Source: DAOTYX01 sp034434635 (GTDB lineage: Bacteria; Chloroflexota; Anaerolineae; B4-G1; DUEL01). Taken from it: 23,635 nucleotides of DNA. Positions 16,210 to 23,635 of the stretch are shown here, piece by piece. The translations under genes were made by a program, and so were the position numbers. The stretch is from the NCBI GenBank assembly GCA_034434635.1, contig DAOTYX010000020.1, forward strand, positions 1-23,635. The letters are read 5' to 3'. The notes under the pieces are model-generated. The model saw only the letters and a list, made by a program, of their open reading frames with translations. It was not told the origin of the DNA and did not search any database. The stretch's first letter is position 1, and each line of letters begins with the position of its first letter.

Positions 16210-18144
16210 GTGAACTCGAGATTTCGCGGCAGTACGTTAATCACGTTGTTGATGATCGTCGCCGTGGTCTTTCTCATCTACAGCCTGTTGAATCGGTCTG
16301 GTCAGGCTGCGCCCATCCCACTCAGTCAGGTGGCGGCCAGGGTTGAGGCGGGCGAGGTGAAAGAGATCACCATAACGGGTGACGATCTGGCCGTTGTCTT
16401 CAGTGATGGCACACAAGCCCGGTCGTTGAAAGAGAGCGGTTCCACCCTGGCTGAGCAACTCAGTGCCCTGGGGGTCTCCAGCGAGCGTCTGGCTCAACTG
16501 CGTATCACTGTAGACCAGGCCCCGGATTGGAGCACGCTGCTCAGCACCGGTGGAATGCTTCTGATGATCGTGGTGGTCTTCCTGGGAGGGTATCTCTTCC
16601 TCAGGCAGTTCCAGGGGGTGAACAGCCAGGCCATCTCCTTTGGGAAGAGCCGCGCGCGGCTGTACACCAGCGACCAGCCGTCGGTGACCTTTGAGGACGT
16701 GGCGGGTGTCGAAGAGGCGAAGGAGGAACTGCGGGAGGTGGTGGAGTTCCTCAAGGAGCCGGCCAAGTTCATCACGCTGGGCGCGCGCATCCCCAAGGGG
16801 GTGTTGCTGATGGGCGCTCCGGGCACGGGCAAGACGCTGCTGGCCAAGGCGGTGGCGGGCGAGGCGGGAGTACCCTTCTTCAGCATCTCCGGGTCTGAGT
16901 TCGTCGAGATGTTCGTCGGCGTCGGCGCGTCGCGGGTGCGGGACCTGTTCGAGCAGGCCAAGCGACAGAGCCCCTGCATCGTCTTTCTGGACGAGATTGA
17001 TGCCGTGGGCCGGCACCGTGGCGCTGGCCTGGGGGGGTCCCACGACGAGCGGGAGCAGACGCTCAACCAGATTCTGGTCGAGATGGACGGCTTCGACACC
17101 GACACCAACGTCATCGTGATCGCGGCCACCAATCGGCCGGACATCCTCGACCCGGCGCTGCTGCGGCCGGGACGCTTCGACCGCCGTGTGGTGCTCGATC
17201 GGCCGGACATGCGCGGGCGGGAGGCGATCCTGCGGGTGCACACCCGCGGCAAGCCGCTGGCCGACGACGTGGACCTGGCGCAACTGGCCAAGTCCACCCC
17301 GGGTTTTGTGGGCGCTGACATCGCCAATCTGGTCAACGAGGCGGCCATCCTGGCCGCCCGGCGGGGGAAGAAGCTCATCTCGATGAGCGACTTCAAGGAG
17401 GCGGTCGAGCGGGTCGTCGCCGGGCCGGAGCGCAAGAGCCGCATTCTCTCCCAGGAGGAGCGGGAGATCATCGCCTACCACGAGGCGGGACATGCGCTGG
17501 TGGCCCACTACCTGCCCCACTGCGACCCCGTGACCAAGGTCTCTATCGTCGCCCGCGGGATGGCTGCCGGCTACACCATCGCCCTGCCACAAGAGGATCA
17601 CACGGTGACCACCCGCTCCAAGTTCGAGGACCAACTGGCCTTCGCTCTGGGTGGACGGGCGGCAGAGGAACTGGTCTTCAACGAGGTGACCACCGGGGCG
17701 GCCAATGACCTGGAGCAGGTGACGGAAACGGCGCGGGCGATGGTCACCCGGTACGGGATGAGCGATAAACTGGGGCCGATGACCTTCGGCCAGAAGGAAG
17801 AACTGGTCTTCCTGGGCAAGGAGATCGGCGAGCAACGGGATTACAGCGAAGCGGTGGCGCAGCAGATTGACGAAGAGGTACGGCGGATCGTTCACACGGC
17901 CCACCAGCGTGCTCATCAGGTGCTCGCCGAACGCCGCGAGCAACTGGACACAGTGGCGCGCCGGCTGCTCGAGGTGGAGACGCTGGAGGCGGAGGAGTTC
18001 GTGGCGGTGCTGGAGGGGCGGCCGCTGCCGGAACCACCGGCGGGCTCCCCGCCTGCTCCCTCCTCTACGCGGGCCAGGGAGAAGCCCGCCACGGCGCGCT
18101 CCAGGCCCAAACTGGAGAGGCCCCCCCAGCCCGCGCCAGTATGA
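16210..18144 (+). CDS. ftsH: ATP-dependent membrane zinc metalloprotease FtsH
   Basis: The 644-residue protein begins with a membrane helix (about 10-28). A periplasmic segment of about 80 residues follows, then a second helix (about 114-136). The AAA+ domain has Walker A GAPGTGKT (202-209), Walker B IVFLDEIDAVG and the second region of homology with RPGRFDRR. The protease domain has HEAGH at 424-428, and the downstream third zinc ligand is in AANDLEQVT. FtsH hexamers extract and degrade membrane and short-lived cytosolic proteins. The C-terminus has a Pro/Ala/Arg-rich tail of about 40 residues that is likely disordered. The GTG start is supported by AAGGGAGGT and by the promoter 22 bases upstream. 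The gene stands alone and is convergent with the acyl-CoA ligase. Confidence 0.98.
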   Translation: MNSRFRGSTLITLLMIVAVVFLIYSLLNRSGQAAPIPLSQVAARVEAGEVKEITITGDDLAVVFSDGTQARSLKESGSTLAEQLSALGVSSERLAQLRITVDQAPDWSTLLSTGGMLLMIVVVFLGGYLFLRQFQGVNSQAISFGKSRARLYTSDQPSVTFEDVAGVEEAKEELREVVEFLKEPAKFITLGARIPKGVLLMGAPGTGKTLLAKAVAGEAGVPFFSISGSEFVEMFVGVGASRVRDLFEQAKRQSPCIVFLDEIDAVGRHRGAGLGGSHDEREQTLNQILVEMDGFDTDTNVIVIAATNRPDILDPALLRPGRFDRRVVLDRPDMRGREAILRVHTRGKPLADDVDLAQLAKSTPGFVGADIANLVNEAAILAARRGKKLISMSDFKEAVERVVAGPERKSRILSQEEREIIAYHEAGHALVAHYLPHCDPVTKVSIVARGMAAGYTIALPQEDHTVTTRSKFEDQLAFALGGRAAEELVFNEVTTGAANDLEQVTETARAMVTRYGMSDKLGPMTFGQKEELVFLGKEIGEQRDYSEAVAQQIDEEVRRIVHTAHQRAHQVLAERREQLDTVARRLLEVETLEAEEFVAVLEGRPLPEPPAGSPPAPSSTRAREKPATARSRPKLERPPQPAPV

Positions 18145-18145
18145 T

Positions 18146-18206
18146 GGCAACTGCCTACCTTCCCGCAGGTTTGGGCCTTTCTAACCTGCGGGAGGGCACA
18201 GGGTAG
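18146..18206 (+). repeat. Palindromic dispersed repeat after ftsH
   Basis: CCTTCCCGCAGGTT (18158-18171) and AACCTGCGGGAGGG (18183-18196) pair over 14 bp with one G-T pair around an 11-base loop. The left flank AACTGCCTACC and the arm match the element at 6941-6968 near the HAD gene. The right flank GGGCACAGGGTAG matches 16102-16114. The element begins just after the ftsH stop. Confidence 0.8.
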
Positions 18207-18210
18207 AAAC

Positions 18211-18246
18211 GAGCCCGGCGCCAAAAAGGTGCCGGGCTCGTCTTTT
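18211..18246 (+). terminator. Rho-independent terminator of ftsH, possibly bidirectional
   Basis: A 12-bp stem (GAGCCCGGCGCC at 18211-18222 with 18228-18239, one G-T pair) has the loop AAAAA and is followed by GTCTTTT. On the minus strand the same stem is followed by GTTTCTA, so it may also stop the converging acyl-CoA ligase transcript, whose gene ends at 18264. Confidence 0.88.
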
Positions 18247-18263
18247 CTGCTCCGTGCAGGCGC

Positions 18264-19976
18264 CTACTGCTGCGCTGCGCGCGCCCGCTCCTCCGCCACC
18301 AGCATCCGTCGCAGCGTCTTTCCCACGAAGGTCTTGGGCAGTTCGGGACGGAACTCAACGTAGCGCGGGTACTTGTACTTCGCCAGGCGCTCCTTCGACC
18401 ACTCGATGATCTCCTCCTCGGTGGCCGTCTCGCCCGGCTTGAGCACGATCCACGCCTTCACCGTCTCCCCGCGGTGCGGGTCAGGTATGCCGGCCACGGC
18501 CACGTCAAGCACCTTCGGGTGGGCTTTCAGCACCTCTTCCACCTCGCGTGGGTAGACGTTGTAGCCGCCGCAGATCATCATGTCTTTCTTGCGGTCCACG
18601 ATGTAGAAATACCCATCCTTGTCCATCCGGGCGATGTCGCCGGTGAACAGCCAGGTGTTCCCGTCGGGCAGGGTGCGCAGGGCGTTGGCTGTCTCGGTGG
18701 GCATCTGCCAATACCCCTTGAAGACCTGCGGGCCGCGGATCACCAGTTCCCCCTCCTCGTCAACGCCGAGGAACTTCTCGCCGGTCTCCAGGTCCACGAT
18801 CGCCGCATCCACGTCTGGCAGGGGCAGGCCGATGCTCCCCTCACGGTTCTCGCCGTAGATGGGGTTGCAGTGGGTTGCGGTGGGCGCCTCGCTCAGGCCG
18901 AACCCCTCACGCAACTTCCCACCGGTCAGTTGCTCGAAGCGGGTTTGGGTCTCGCGCAGCAGCGGGGCGGAGCCGCTGATGCAGGCGCGGATGGACTTGA
19001 TGTCCACCTTGCCCTCGAGCACCTTGGGGTGATGGTTGATGGCGTTGTACATCGTGGGCACGCCGGGGAAGATGCTGGGGCGCAGCTTGTTGATCGTCTC
19101 CAGGATGTCGTCAATGTCGCGGGGGTTGGGGATGAGGATCAGCGTGGCGCATGCGGCCAACCCGAAGCACATCGCGGCCACCATGCCGTAGACGTGGAAG
19201 AGCGGCAGGGCCACCAGCACCAGTTCCCCTGCCTCGCGAGTGTCAGGCATCCAGGACTTGATCTGCAGCGAGTTGGCGACCAGGTTGCGGTGGGTGTCCA
19301 TCGCTCCTTTCGAGATGCCGGTGGTGCCGCCGGTGTACTGGAAGATCGCCACGTCCTCAGCGGGGTTGAACTGGATTCGCGGCCGGTCAGCCGGGGAGTA
19401 GCTGGCCAGTATCTGCTGGAACCACTGGTCGCCCGGTGCCAGTTCCACCCGGTCCCCCTCTTTCTTCTCCATCAGCAGGGTGAAGAGCAGCCGCAGGTGG
19501 GCGGGGAAGTACTCCTTGATGTTGGCGACGATCACGTGCTTGAGCGGCGTGTTGGCCTGAATCTGCTTCACCACGTGGTAGAAGCGGCTCATGACGAAGA
19601 TCGCTTTGGCCCCGCAGTCGTTCAACTGGTGCTCCAATTCTGGCGGGGCATAGAGGGGGTTGCAGGCCACGACGATGCCGCCGGCCTTGAGAATGCCGAA
19701 GTAGGTAATGACGAACTGCGGGCAGTTGGCCATCAGGATCGCCACGCGGTCGCCCTTCACCACTCCCATCTTCGCCAGGGCCGCCGCGATGCGGTCGGAC
19801 TGCTCGTTCAGTTCGCGGTACGTGACCTTGCCGCCTTTAAAGATCAGAGCCACTTGCTCGGGATGCTTGCGTGCTGCTTCTTCGACGAAGTAGTGGAGTG
19901 GTACATCGGGGTAATCAATGGTCTTGGGAACACCTTGATCGTACCGCTCGAGCCAGGGTCGCTTCATCTCCTCCAT
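18264..19976 (-). CDS. AMP-forming long-chain fatty acid-CoA ligase
   Basis: The 570-residue ANL-superfamily enzyme should activate a fatty acid with ATP and then form the CoA thioester. It has the P-loop YTGGTTGISKGA, the A5 region GFGLSEAPTATHCNP, A7 TGDIARMD, A8 DRKKDMMICGGYNVYPREVE and the A10 lysine in PKTFVGKTLRR. Length and motifs fit FadD-like ligases; chain-length preference cannot be read. The start is the ATG at 19976, because AGGAGGG (19984-19990) lies seven bases upstream. In-frame starts at 20000 (ATG) and 20057 (GTG) are possible but less well placed. It is the last gene of the leftward cluster and has its own candidate promoter at the end of tsaD. The 199-bp leader holds a CAATGAC heptad array. 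Confidence 0.95.
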   Translation of the reverse strand: MEEMKRPWLERYDQGVPKTIDYPDVPLHYFVEEAARKHPEQVALIFKGGKVTYRELNEQSDRIAAALAKMGVVKGDRVAILMANCPQFVITYFGILKAGGIVVACNPLYAPPELEHQLNDCGAKAIFVMSRFYHVVKQIQANTPLKHVIVANIKEYFPAHLRLLFTLLMEKKEGDRVELAPGDQWFQQILASYSPADRPRIQFNPAEDVAIFQYTGGTTGISKGAMDTHRNLVANSLQIKSWMPDTREAGELVLVALPLFHVYGMVAAMCFGLAACATLILIPNPRDIDDILETINKLRPSIFPGVPTMYNAINHHPKVLEGKVDIKSIRACISGSAPLLRETQTRFEQLTGGKLREGFGLSEAPTATHCNPIYGENREGSIGLPLPDVDAAIVDLETGEKFLGVDEEGELVIRGPQVFKGYWQMPTETANALRTLPDGNTWLFTGDIARMDKDGYFYIVDRKKDMMICGGYNVYPREVEEVLKAHPKVLDVAVAGIPDPHRGETVKAWIVLKPGETATEEEIIEWSKERLAKYKYPRYVEFRPELPKTFVGKTLRRMLVAEERARAAQQ

Positions 19977-19983
19977 GGGAAAT

Positions 19984-19990
19984 CCCTCCT
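19984..19990 (-). promoter_or_regulatory. Shine-Dalgarno site deciding the acyl-CoA ligase start
   Basis: On the minus strand AGGAGGG lies seven bases before the ATG at 19976. A second strong site, GAGGAGGTG, lies further upstream around 20055-20063, but it overlaps the in-frame GTG at 20057 and has no well-spaced start after it. Confidence 0.75.
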
Positions 19991-20067
19991 TGGCAGACAT
20001 TTTGATGGGAACACACCGACCACCCTGAGTGGATAAGAAGCGCTTCTCCCGTTTCACCTCCTCAAAT

Positions 20068-20137
20068 CAATGACCAATTGCCAATGACCAATGACCAATT
20101 GCCAATGACCAATGACCAATGACCAGCAACCAGCCCC
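20068..20137 (-). repeat. Heptad tandem array, CAATGAC type, in the acyl-CoA ligase leader
   Basis: Ten seven-base units are in register on the plus strand (CAATGAC six times, CAATTGC twice, then CAGCAAC and CAGCCCC). The array lies between the candidate promoter and the start of the ligase gene and would be transcribed. It shares its unit with the array inside the DUF58 gene. Confidence 0.9.
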
Positions 20138-20154
20138 GGCTACCAGTTTACCAT

Positions 20155-20182
20155 ATTGTACACACTTTAGCAACATCACCAA
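20155..20182 (-). promoter_or_regulatory. Candidate promoter of the acyl-CoA ligase gene
   Basis: On the minus strand TTGGTG (20177-20182) and TACAAT (20155-20160) are separated by 16 bases. The -35 box overlaps the tsaD stop codon. The predicted leader is about 170 bases and includes the heptad array. The -35 match is only partial. Confidence 0.5.
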
Positions 20183-21216
20183 GTGACGGTTGGCGGAAAC
20201 AGCCGCAGGGTGGGGTAGACGTCCAGGTCCCAACCGCCTCGTGCGCCGGCCAGGAAGCGGTAGTAGCCGCAGGCGGCCACCATCGCCGCGTTGTCGGTGC
20301 AGAGGATGGGAGGGGGGTAATAGACAGGCACGCCGGCATGCTCGCGCGCCGCAGCGCGCAACGCCCGGTTCGCCGACACGCCGCCGCAGAGCAGAATGGC
20401 CGTGGCGCCGTTCTCCGCCGCCGCCGCTGCCGCCTTCTCCGCCAGGACCTCCACCACTGCCGCCTGAAACGAGGCGGCCATATCGGCGACCAGCCGACCG
20501 CGGGGCGTTTGTCCGTGGGCCTCCACCGCCCGCGCCACCGCCGTCTTCAGGCCGCTGAAACTGAAATCGTACGTGCCTGGCAGCCGGGCGCGGGGGAAAT
20601 GGAAGGCCTGCGGATTGCCGTGTTCCGCCGCCCGTTCGATGGACGGGCCGCCAGGATAGGGCAGGCCCAGCACCCGCCCCACCTTGTCGAACGCCTCCCC
20701 CGCCGCGTCGTCCAGCGTGCCGCCCAGGTAGACGTAGTCGCCGTGGGCGCGCATCAGCAGCAGTTCGGTGTGACCGCCGGAGACGATCAACACCAGCAAC
20801 GGGAAAGCCAGGTCGGCCGGCGCAACCCCTTCCCCTTCTGCTTCCAGCCAGTGGGCGTAGATGTGCGCTTCCAGGTGGTTCACCGGCACCAGCGGCAACC
20901 CCCGTCCCAAGGCCAGCCCTTTGGCCAGGTTAACCCCCACCAGCAGCGAGCCCACCAGTCCCGGCCCCACCGTCACCGCCAGCCCGTCCAGGTCGTCCCA
21001 ACCTAGGTGAGCCTCCTCCATCGCCTGCCGCACCGTGGGGACGATGGCCTCGATGTGGGCGCGTGAGGCCATCTCCGGGAAGACCCCCCCGTAGCGGGCG
21101 TGCAGGTCCACCTGCGAGGCGACGACATTGGACAGGATGCGTCGGCCGTCGGCCACCACCGCCGCCGCCGTCTCATCACAGGAGGTTTCGATGCCGAGAA
21201 TGCGGGTTTCGCCCAT
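20176..21216 (-). CDS. tsaD: tRNA N6-adenosine threonylcarbamoyltransferase TsaD
   Basis: The 346-residue Kae1/TsaD protein transfers the threonylcarbamoyl group to A37 of ANN-reading tRNAs, with TsaB and TsaE as usual partners. It has SCDET (12-16), metal ligands H114 and H118 in NHLEAH, SGGHTEL (146-152), GTLDDAAGEAFDK, GGVSANRAL and the metal Asp near 308 in CTDNAAM. Length is normal. The ATG at 21216 begins at the conserved N-terminus (MGETRILGIETS). An in-frame GTG at 21225 lies inside the upstream heptad array. Neither start has a Shine-Dalgarno sequence: the 40 bases back to the M24 stop are five heptads plus TCAAG. Translation may depend on the upstream gene. Confidence 0.97.
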   Translation of the reverse strand: MGETRILGIETSCDETAAAVVADGRRILSNVVASQVDLHARYGGVFPEMASRAHIEAIVPTVRQAMEEAHLGWDDLDGLAVTVGPGLVGSLLVGVNLAKGLALGRGLPLVPVNHLEAHIYAHWLEAEGEGVAPADLAFPLLVLIVSGGHTELLLMRAHGDYVYLGGTLDDAAGEAFDKVGRVLGLPYPGGPSIERAAEHGNPQAFHFPRARLPGTYDFSFSGLKTAVARAVEAHGQTPRGRLVADMAASFQAAVVEVLAEKAAAAAAENGATAILLCGGVSANRALRAAAREHAGVPVYYPPPILCTDNAAMVAACGYYRFLAGARGGWDLDVYPTLRLFPPTVTW

Positions 21217-21256
21217 CTTGACCACGGACCACGGACCACAGACGACGGGCTACGGA
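21217..21256 (-). repeat. Heptad tandem array, ACCACGG type, between the M24 gene and tsaD
   Basis: On the plus strand ACCACGG, ACCACGG, ACCACAG, ACGACGG and GCTACGG run in register from 21221. The array fills the whole intergenic gap, from the M24 stop codon to four bases before the tsaD ATG. It has the same unit and phase as the array after thrS. Confidence 0.88.
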
Positions 21257-22477
21257 CTACATGTCTACTACCAGTTGTTTGGGAAGCGGCGTCAGGTTGT
21301 GGAGTTGACCCGTCTCGTCGAGCCAGACCACGTCCTCCAGGCGCACGCCATAGCCGCGGCTGGGGTAGTAGACCCCCGGTTCGACGGTGAAGAGATGGCC
21401 GGGCTGGAGCGTCTGATGGTTGCTGGAAGCGTCGGCGAAGTTTGGCTCCTCATGCACGGCCAACCCCAGGCCGTGGCTGATGACGTGGTTGTACCCCTCT
21501 TCGGTCTGCGGGTTCTCGGCGATGGTGGCATGGCCCCGCCCAGACAGGATGGTGCAGGCGACACGTTGCAGTTGCTTCGTCTCCACCCCCACCCGCACGG
21601 CGCCGATGACCCCGTCCAGGCAGTCGGCCACATCCTGGTAGGCCCGCTCCACCTCCGGCGGGGCGTACCCCAGGCAGAAGGTGCGGGTGACGTCGAAGAA
21701 GTAGCCGCTGGGGGCGCGCGGGTAAAGGTCGTAGACGATGGTCTGCCCCAGGCGCAGCGGGTCGTCAGCGCGGCCCTTGCTGTGCGGCACGCCGGCATCG
21801 CGGCCAATGGCGAAGATCACCCCCTCGGGGTCCTCCAACTCCCGCTCAGCCAGCAGGCGGTGGATGTGCTGTTTCACCTGGCCCACGGTCAACGGCTTGC
21901 CGTCCGCATTGACCAGCGTCTCCTCTCGCACGGGATGGCGGCGCAGGAACTCCACCGTCTCCGCGACCACCTCGCAGGTCAGCCGCGCCACCTGGCGCAC
22001 CTGGGCGATCTCGTCAGCGTCCTTGGTCGCCCGGGCGACGTCGAACAGGCCCTCTTCGTACTCGGCGCAGACATGGATATCCGGCAGGGCCTCTTCCAGC
22101 GCACGCAGCAGCAGGTAGGCCCGCCCCTGGTCGCTCATCCCGTAGAAAGCCACCTCTCCGTGCACGTCCAACTCGGCGAAGATCCGACGGTACAACTCCA
22201 CCGTCGCATCCAGCATATTGCCCTTCTCCTCGAGGATGGCGGACATGTTGTATTTGCCGCGGTTGATGAGCCGTAGCCCACTGGCGACCGCCTCATCCCG
22301 CTCGATGGGAGAATGAATAAAGGCGGCCTGCTCCCCGCGCTTCTTGACCACGATGCCGCCGCTGACCGCTGCGCCGTTGAGGATGTAAATGAGGGTCGGG
22401 TTGCCGTAAGTCAGTCCAGAGACAACCGCAGCGTCCAGGCCGCGTTCTGCCATAAGATGGTCCAGGTCTTGTTTCAT
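21257..22477 (-). CDS. M24 family metallopeptidase (Xaa-Pro aminopeptidase-like)
   Basis: The 406-residue protein has an N-terminal creatinase-like domain (about 1-160) and a C-terminal pita-bread domain. Expected metal ligands are visible: the two Asp in YDLYPRAPSGYFFDVTRTF, His in HGLGLAVHEEP, Glu in TVEPGVYYP and Glu in VRLEDVV. A further His is in GVPHSKG. It is probably a cytoplasmic dimetal aminopeptidase or dipeptidase removing residues next to proline; creatinase-type activities share the fold. GGAGG lies seven bases before the ATG and sits inside the 3' end of selA. Only three bases separate selA's stop from this start, so the two are surely cotranscribed. Its stop codon abuts the heptad array before tsaD. 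Confidence 0.92.
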   Translation of the reverse strand: MKQDLDHLMAERGLDAAVVSGLTYGNPTLIYILNGAAVSGGIVVKKRGEQAAFIHSPIERDEAVASGLRLINRGKYNMSAILEEKGNMLDATVELYRRIFAELDVHGEVAFYGMSDQGRAYLLLRALEEALPDIHVCAEYEEGLFDVARATKDADEIAQVRQVARLTCEVVAETVEFLRRHPVREETLVNADGKPLTVGQVKQHIHRLLAERELEDPEGVIFAIGRDAGVPHSKGRADDPLRLGQTIVYDLYPRAPSGYFFDVTRTFCLGYAPPEVERAYQDVADCLDGVIGAVRVGVETKQLQRVACTILSGRGHATIAENPQTEEGYNHVISHGLGLAVHEEPNFADASSNHQTLQPGHLFTVEPGVYYPSRGYGVRLEDVVWLDETGQLHNLTPLPKQLVVDM

Positions 22478-22480
22478 CAG

Positions 22481-23635
22481 CTATCCTCCCACCAGGCGCG
22501 CCAGCAGCGCCTGATCCTCCTCCATTAGCACGGTACGCGGGTCGAGCACCAGCCGTCCCTCCTCGACGCGCGCTAACACGGGCGGCTCTCCCTCCCGCAA
22601 CGCCGCGGCCAGCGCCGTGGGGTTGTCGCTGGAGACCGCTACCAGGCGAGTGGGCAGGGTCTCGCCGGGGAGGCTGCCGCCACCGACCGTGGAGCGGCCA
22701 TCCACCACCTCGACGCGCAGGCCAGCGCGCCGCAACGCGCGCTGCCAGCGGCGCGCCCGCCGCTCGATCTCCGCCAGCGGCGCGGCGATCATCCGCCATA
22801 CCGGCACCTGTTGGACCGCCTCGTCCTTCAGGTAATGCAGCAGGGTCGCCTGCAACGCCGCCAGACAGAGTTTGTCGGCGCGCAGGGCGCGGGCCAGCGG
22901 GTGACGCTTGAGCGGCGCGACGAACTCGGCGCGCCCCACGATGATCCCCGCCTGCGGCCCGCCCAGCAGTTTGTCGCCGCTGAAGCAGACCACTGCGGCA
23001 CCCGCCGCCACGCTCTCCTGCGCCGTCGGCTCATGGGCCAGGCCGAAGGCCGCTGTGTCCAACAGCGCGCCGCTGCCCAGGTCGTCCATCACCGGCACAC
23101 CATAGGCCTGGCCGATCTCGACCAGTTCTGCCAGCCCGACCTCGGCGGTGAAACCGACCATGCGAAAGTTGGAGTGGTGAGCGCGGAGGATGAGCGCTAT
23201 GTCATCCTGCGCCGCCAGCACCTGCTCATAGTCGCGGCGATGGGTGCGGTTGGTCGTGCCCACCTCGATCAGCCGCGCCCCTGACGCACGCATCACATCG
23301 GGCACACGGAAACCGCCGCCGATCTCGACCAACTGTCCGCGTGAGATCAGGACACCCCGCCCTGCTGCCAGTCCGCTCAGCGCCAGCAACACCGCACCCG
23401 CGTTGTTGTTGACCACCAGCGCCGCCTCCGCGCCGGTCAGTTCGCACAACAGCCGCTCGGCGTGGAGGCTGCGCTCACCCCGCTCACCAGCCTCCAGGTC
23501 GTATTCCAGGTTGGAGTAGCCGCGGGCGGCCGTCTCCAGCGCCGCACGGGCGGCGGTGGAGAGGGGGGCGCGGCCCAGATTGGTGTGGATGATCACGCCG
23601 GTCGCGTTGATGACCGGGCGCAGGGAGGGGGCCAG
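22481..23635 (-). CDS. selA: L-seryl-tRNA(Sec) selenium transferase, 5' end outside the window
   Basis: The 384 visible residues run into the window edge in frame. They begin at LAPSLRPVINATG and continue VIIHTNLGRAPLS, the conserved SelA segment that precedes the catalytic core. The PLP lysine is in CFSGDKLLGGPQAG. Other typical stretches are GYSNLEYDLEAGERGER, VVNNNAGAVLLAL and DDLGSGALLD. By comparison with the family's usual length of about 460, roughly 70 N-terminal residues are missing. The enzyme converts Ser-tRNA(Sec) to Sec-tRNA(Sec) using selenophosphate, so the organism should make selenoproteins; selB and selC are not in this window. A GTG at 23596 is internal and not the true start. 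Confidence 0.96.
   Translation of the reverse strand: MAPSLRPVINATGVIIHTNLGRAPLSTAARAALETAARGYSNLEYDLEAGERGERSLHAERLLCELTGAEAALVVNNNAGAVLLALSGLAAGRGVLISRGQLVEIGGGFRVPDVMRASGARLIEVGTTNRTHRRDYEQVLAAQDDIALILRAHHSNFRMVGFTAEVGLAELVEIGQAYGVPVMDDLGSGALLDTAAFGLAHEPTAQESVAAGAAVVCFSGDKLLGGPQAGIIVGRAEFVAPLKRHPLARALRADKLCLAALQATLLHYLKDEAVQQVPVWRMIAAPLAEIERRARRWQRALRRAGLRVEVVDGRSTVGGGSLPGETLPTRLVAVSSDNPTALAAALREGEPPVLARVEEGRLVLDPRTVLMEEDQALLARLVGG

Noticed and set aside
16237..18150. Long open frame antisense to ftsH (637 codons), and similar long antisense frames at 10864-13476, 14217-16037 and 6894-8645
   Set aside because: They mirror the strongly recognised plus-strand genes, have no motifs or ribosome binding sites, and are expected in GC-rich DNA where stop codons are rare.
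18474..20036. Long plus-strand frame opposite the acyl-CoA ligase gene
   Set aside because: The minus strand encodes a complete ligase with all family motifs; the plus frame is its complement and has no recognisable domain.
23594..23596. GTG as the selA start
   Set aside because: The conserved SelA sequence continues upstream in frame to the window edge, so the gene is cut by the window.

Overview
The window is GC-rich, gene-dense bacterial DNA. The gene set suggests a Chloroflexota (Anaerolineae-like) chromosome: a ThrRS without a TGS domain behind a T-box leader, SelA, and a large ABC/MoxR/vWA membrane gene set of a kind I associate with this phylum. Period-7 and period-8 repeats lie between the genes. 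The taxonomic call is an inference; no rRNA or other marker is present.

Layout. Positions 1-153 (minus) hold the first 51 codons of a MiaB-type methylthiotransferase, apparently transcribed without a leader. A divergent sigma70-type promoter at 239-266 opens a long plus-strand run to 13863. Its first block (331-6923) has a secreted/anchored protein with a degenerate amidotransferase-like fold, an ABC ATPase, an ABC-2 permease, a membrane/coiled-coil protein and a HAD phosphatase. These genes are separated by start/stop overlaps or short gaps. After a 195-bp repeat-bearing gap comes the second block (7119-13863): a MoxR AAA+ ATPase, a DUF58 protein, a BatA-like vWA membrane protein and a 942-residue protein with two vWA domains. 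The likely theme is an envelope machine: MoxR-type chaperone activity acting on vWA partners, beside a GldFG-like ABC module. The function is unknown.

Housekeeping genes follow: a strong promoter and T-box leader ending in a terminator (13871-14170), thrS (14196-15983), and ftsH with its own extended -10 promoter (16210-18144). A hairpin terminator (18211-18246) separates ftsH from a leftward cluster on the minus strand. In transcription order this is selA (5' end outside the window), an M24 metallopeptidase, tsaD and an AMP-forming acyl-CoA ligase.

The most unusual feature is a set of short tandem repeats with strict periods. Heptads of ACCACGG type lie directly after the stop codons of moxR, thrS and the M24 gene. 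Heptads of CAATGAC type lie in the acyl-CoA ligase leader and inside the DUF58 gene. Octads of GGAGACAC type lie inside the DUF58 gene and across the end of the BatA-like gene. A separate palindromic family (core CCCGCAGGTT) follows the HAD and ftsH genes. The DUF58 gene has taken up two different arrays, both kept in frame. The array in front of tsaD appears to occupy the place of its ribosome binding site.
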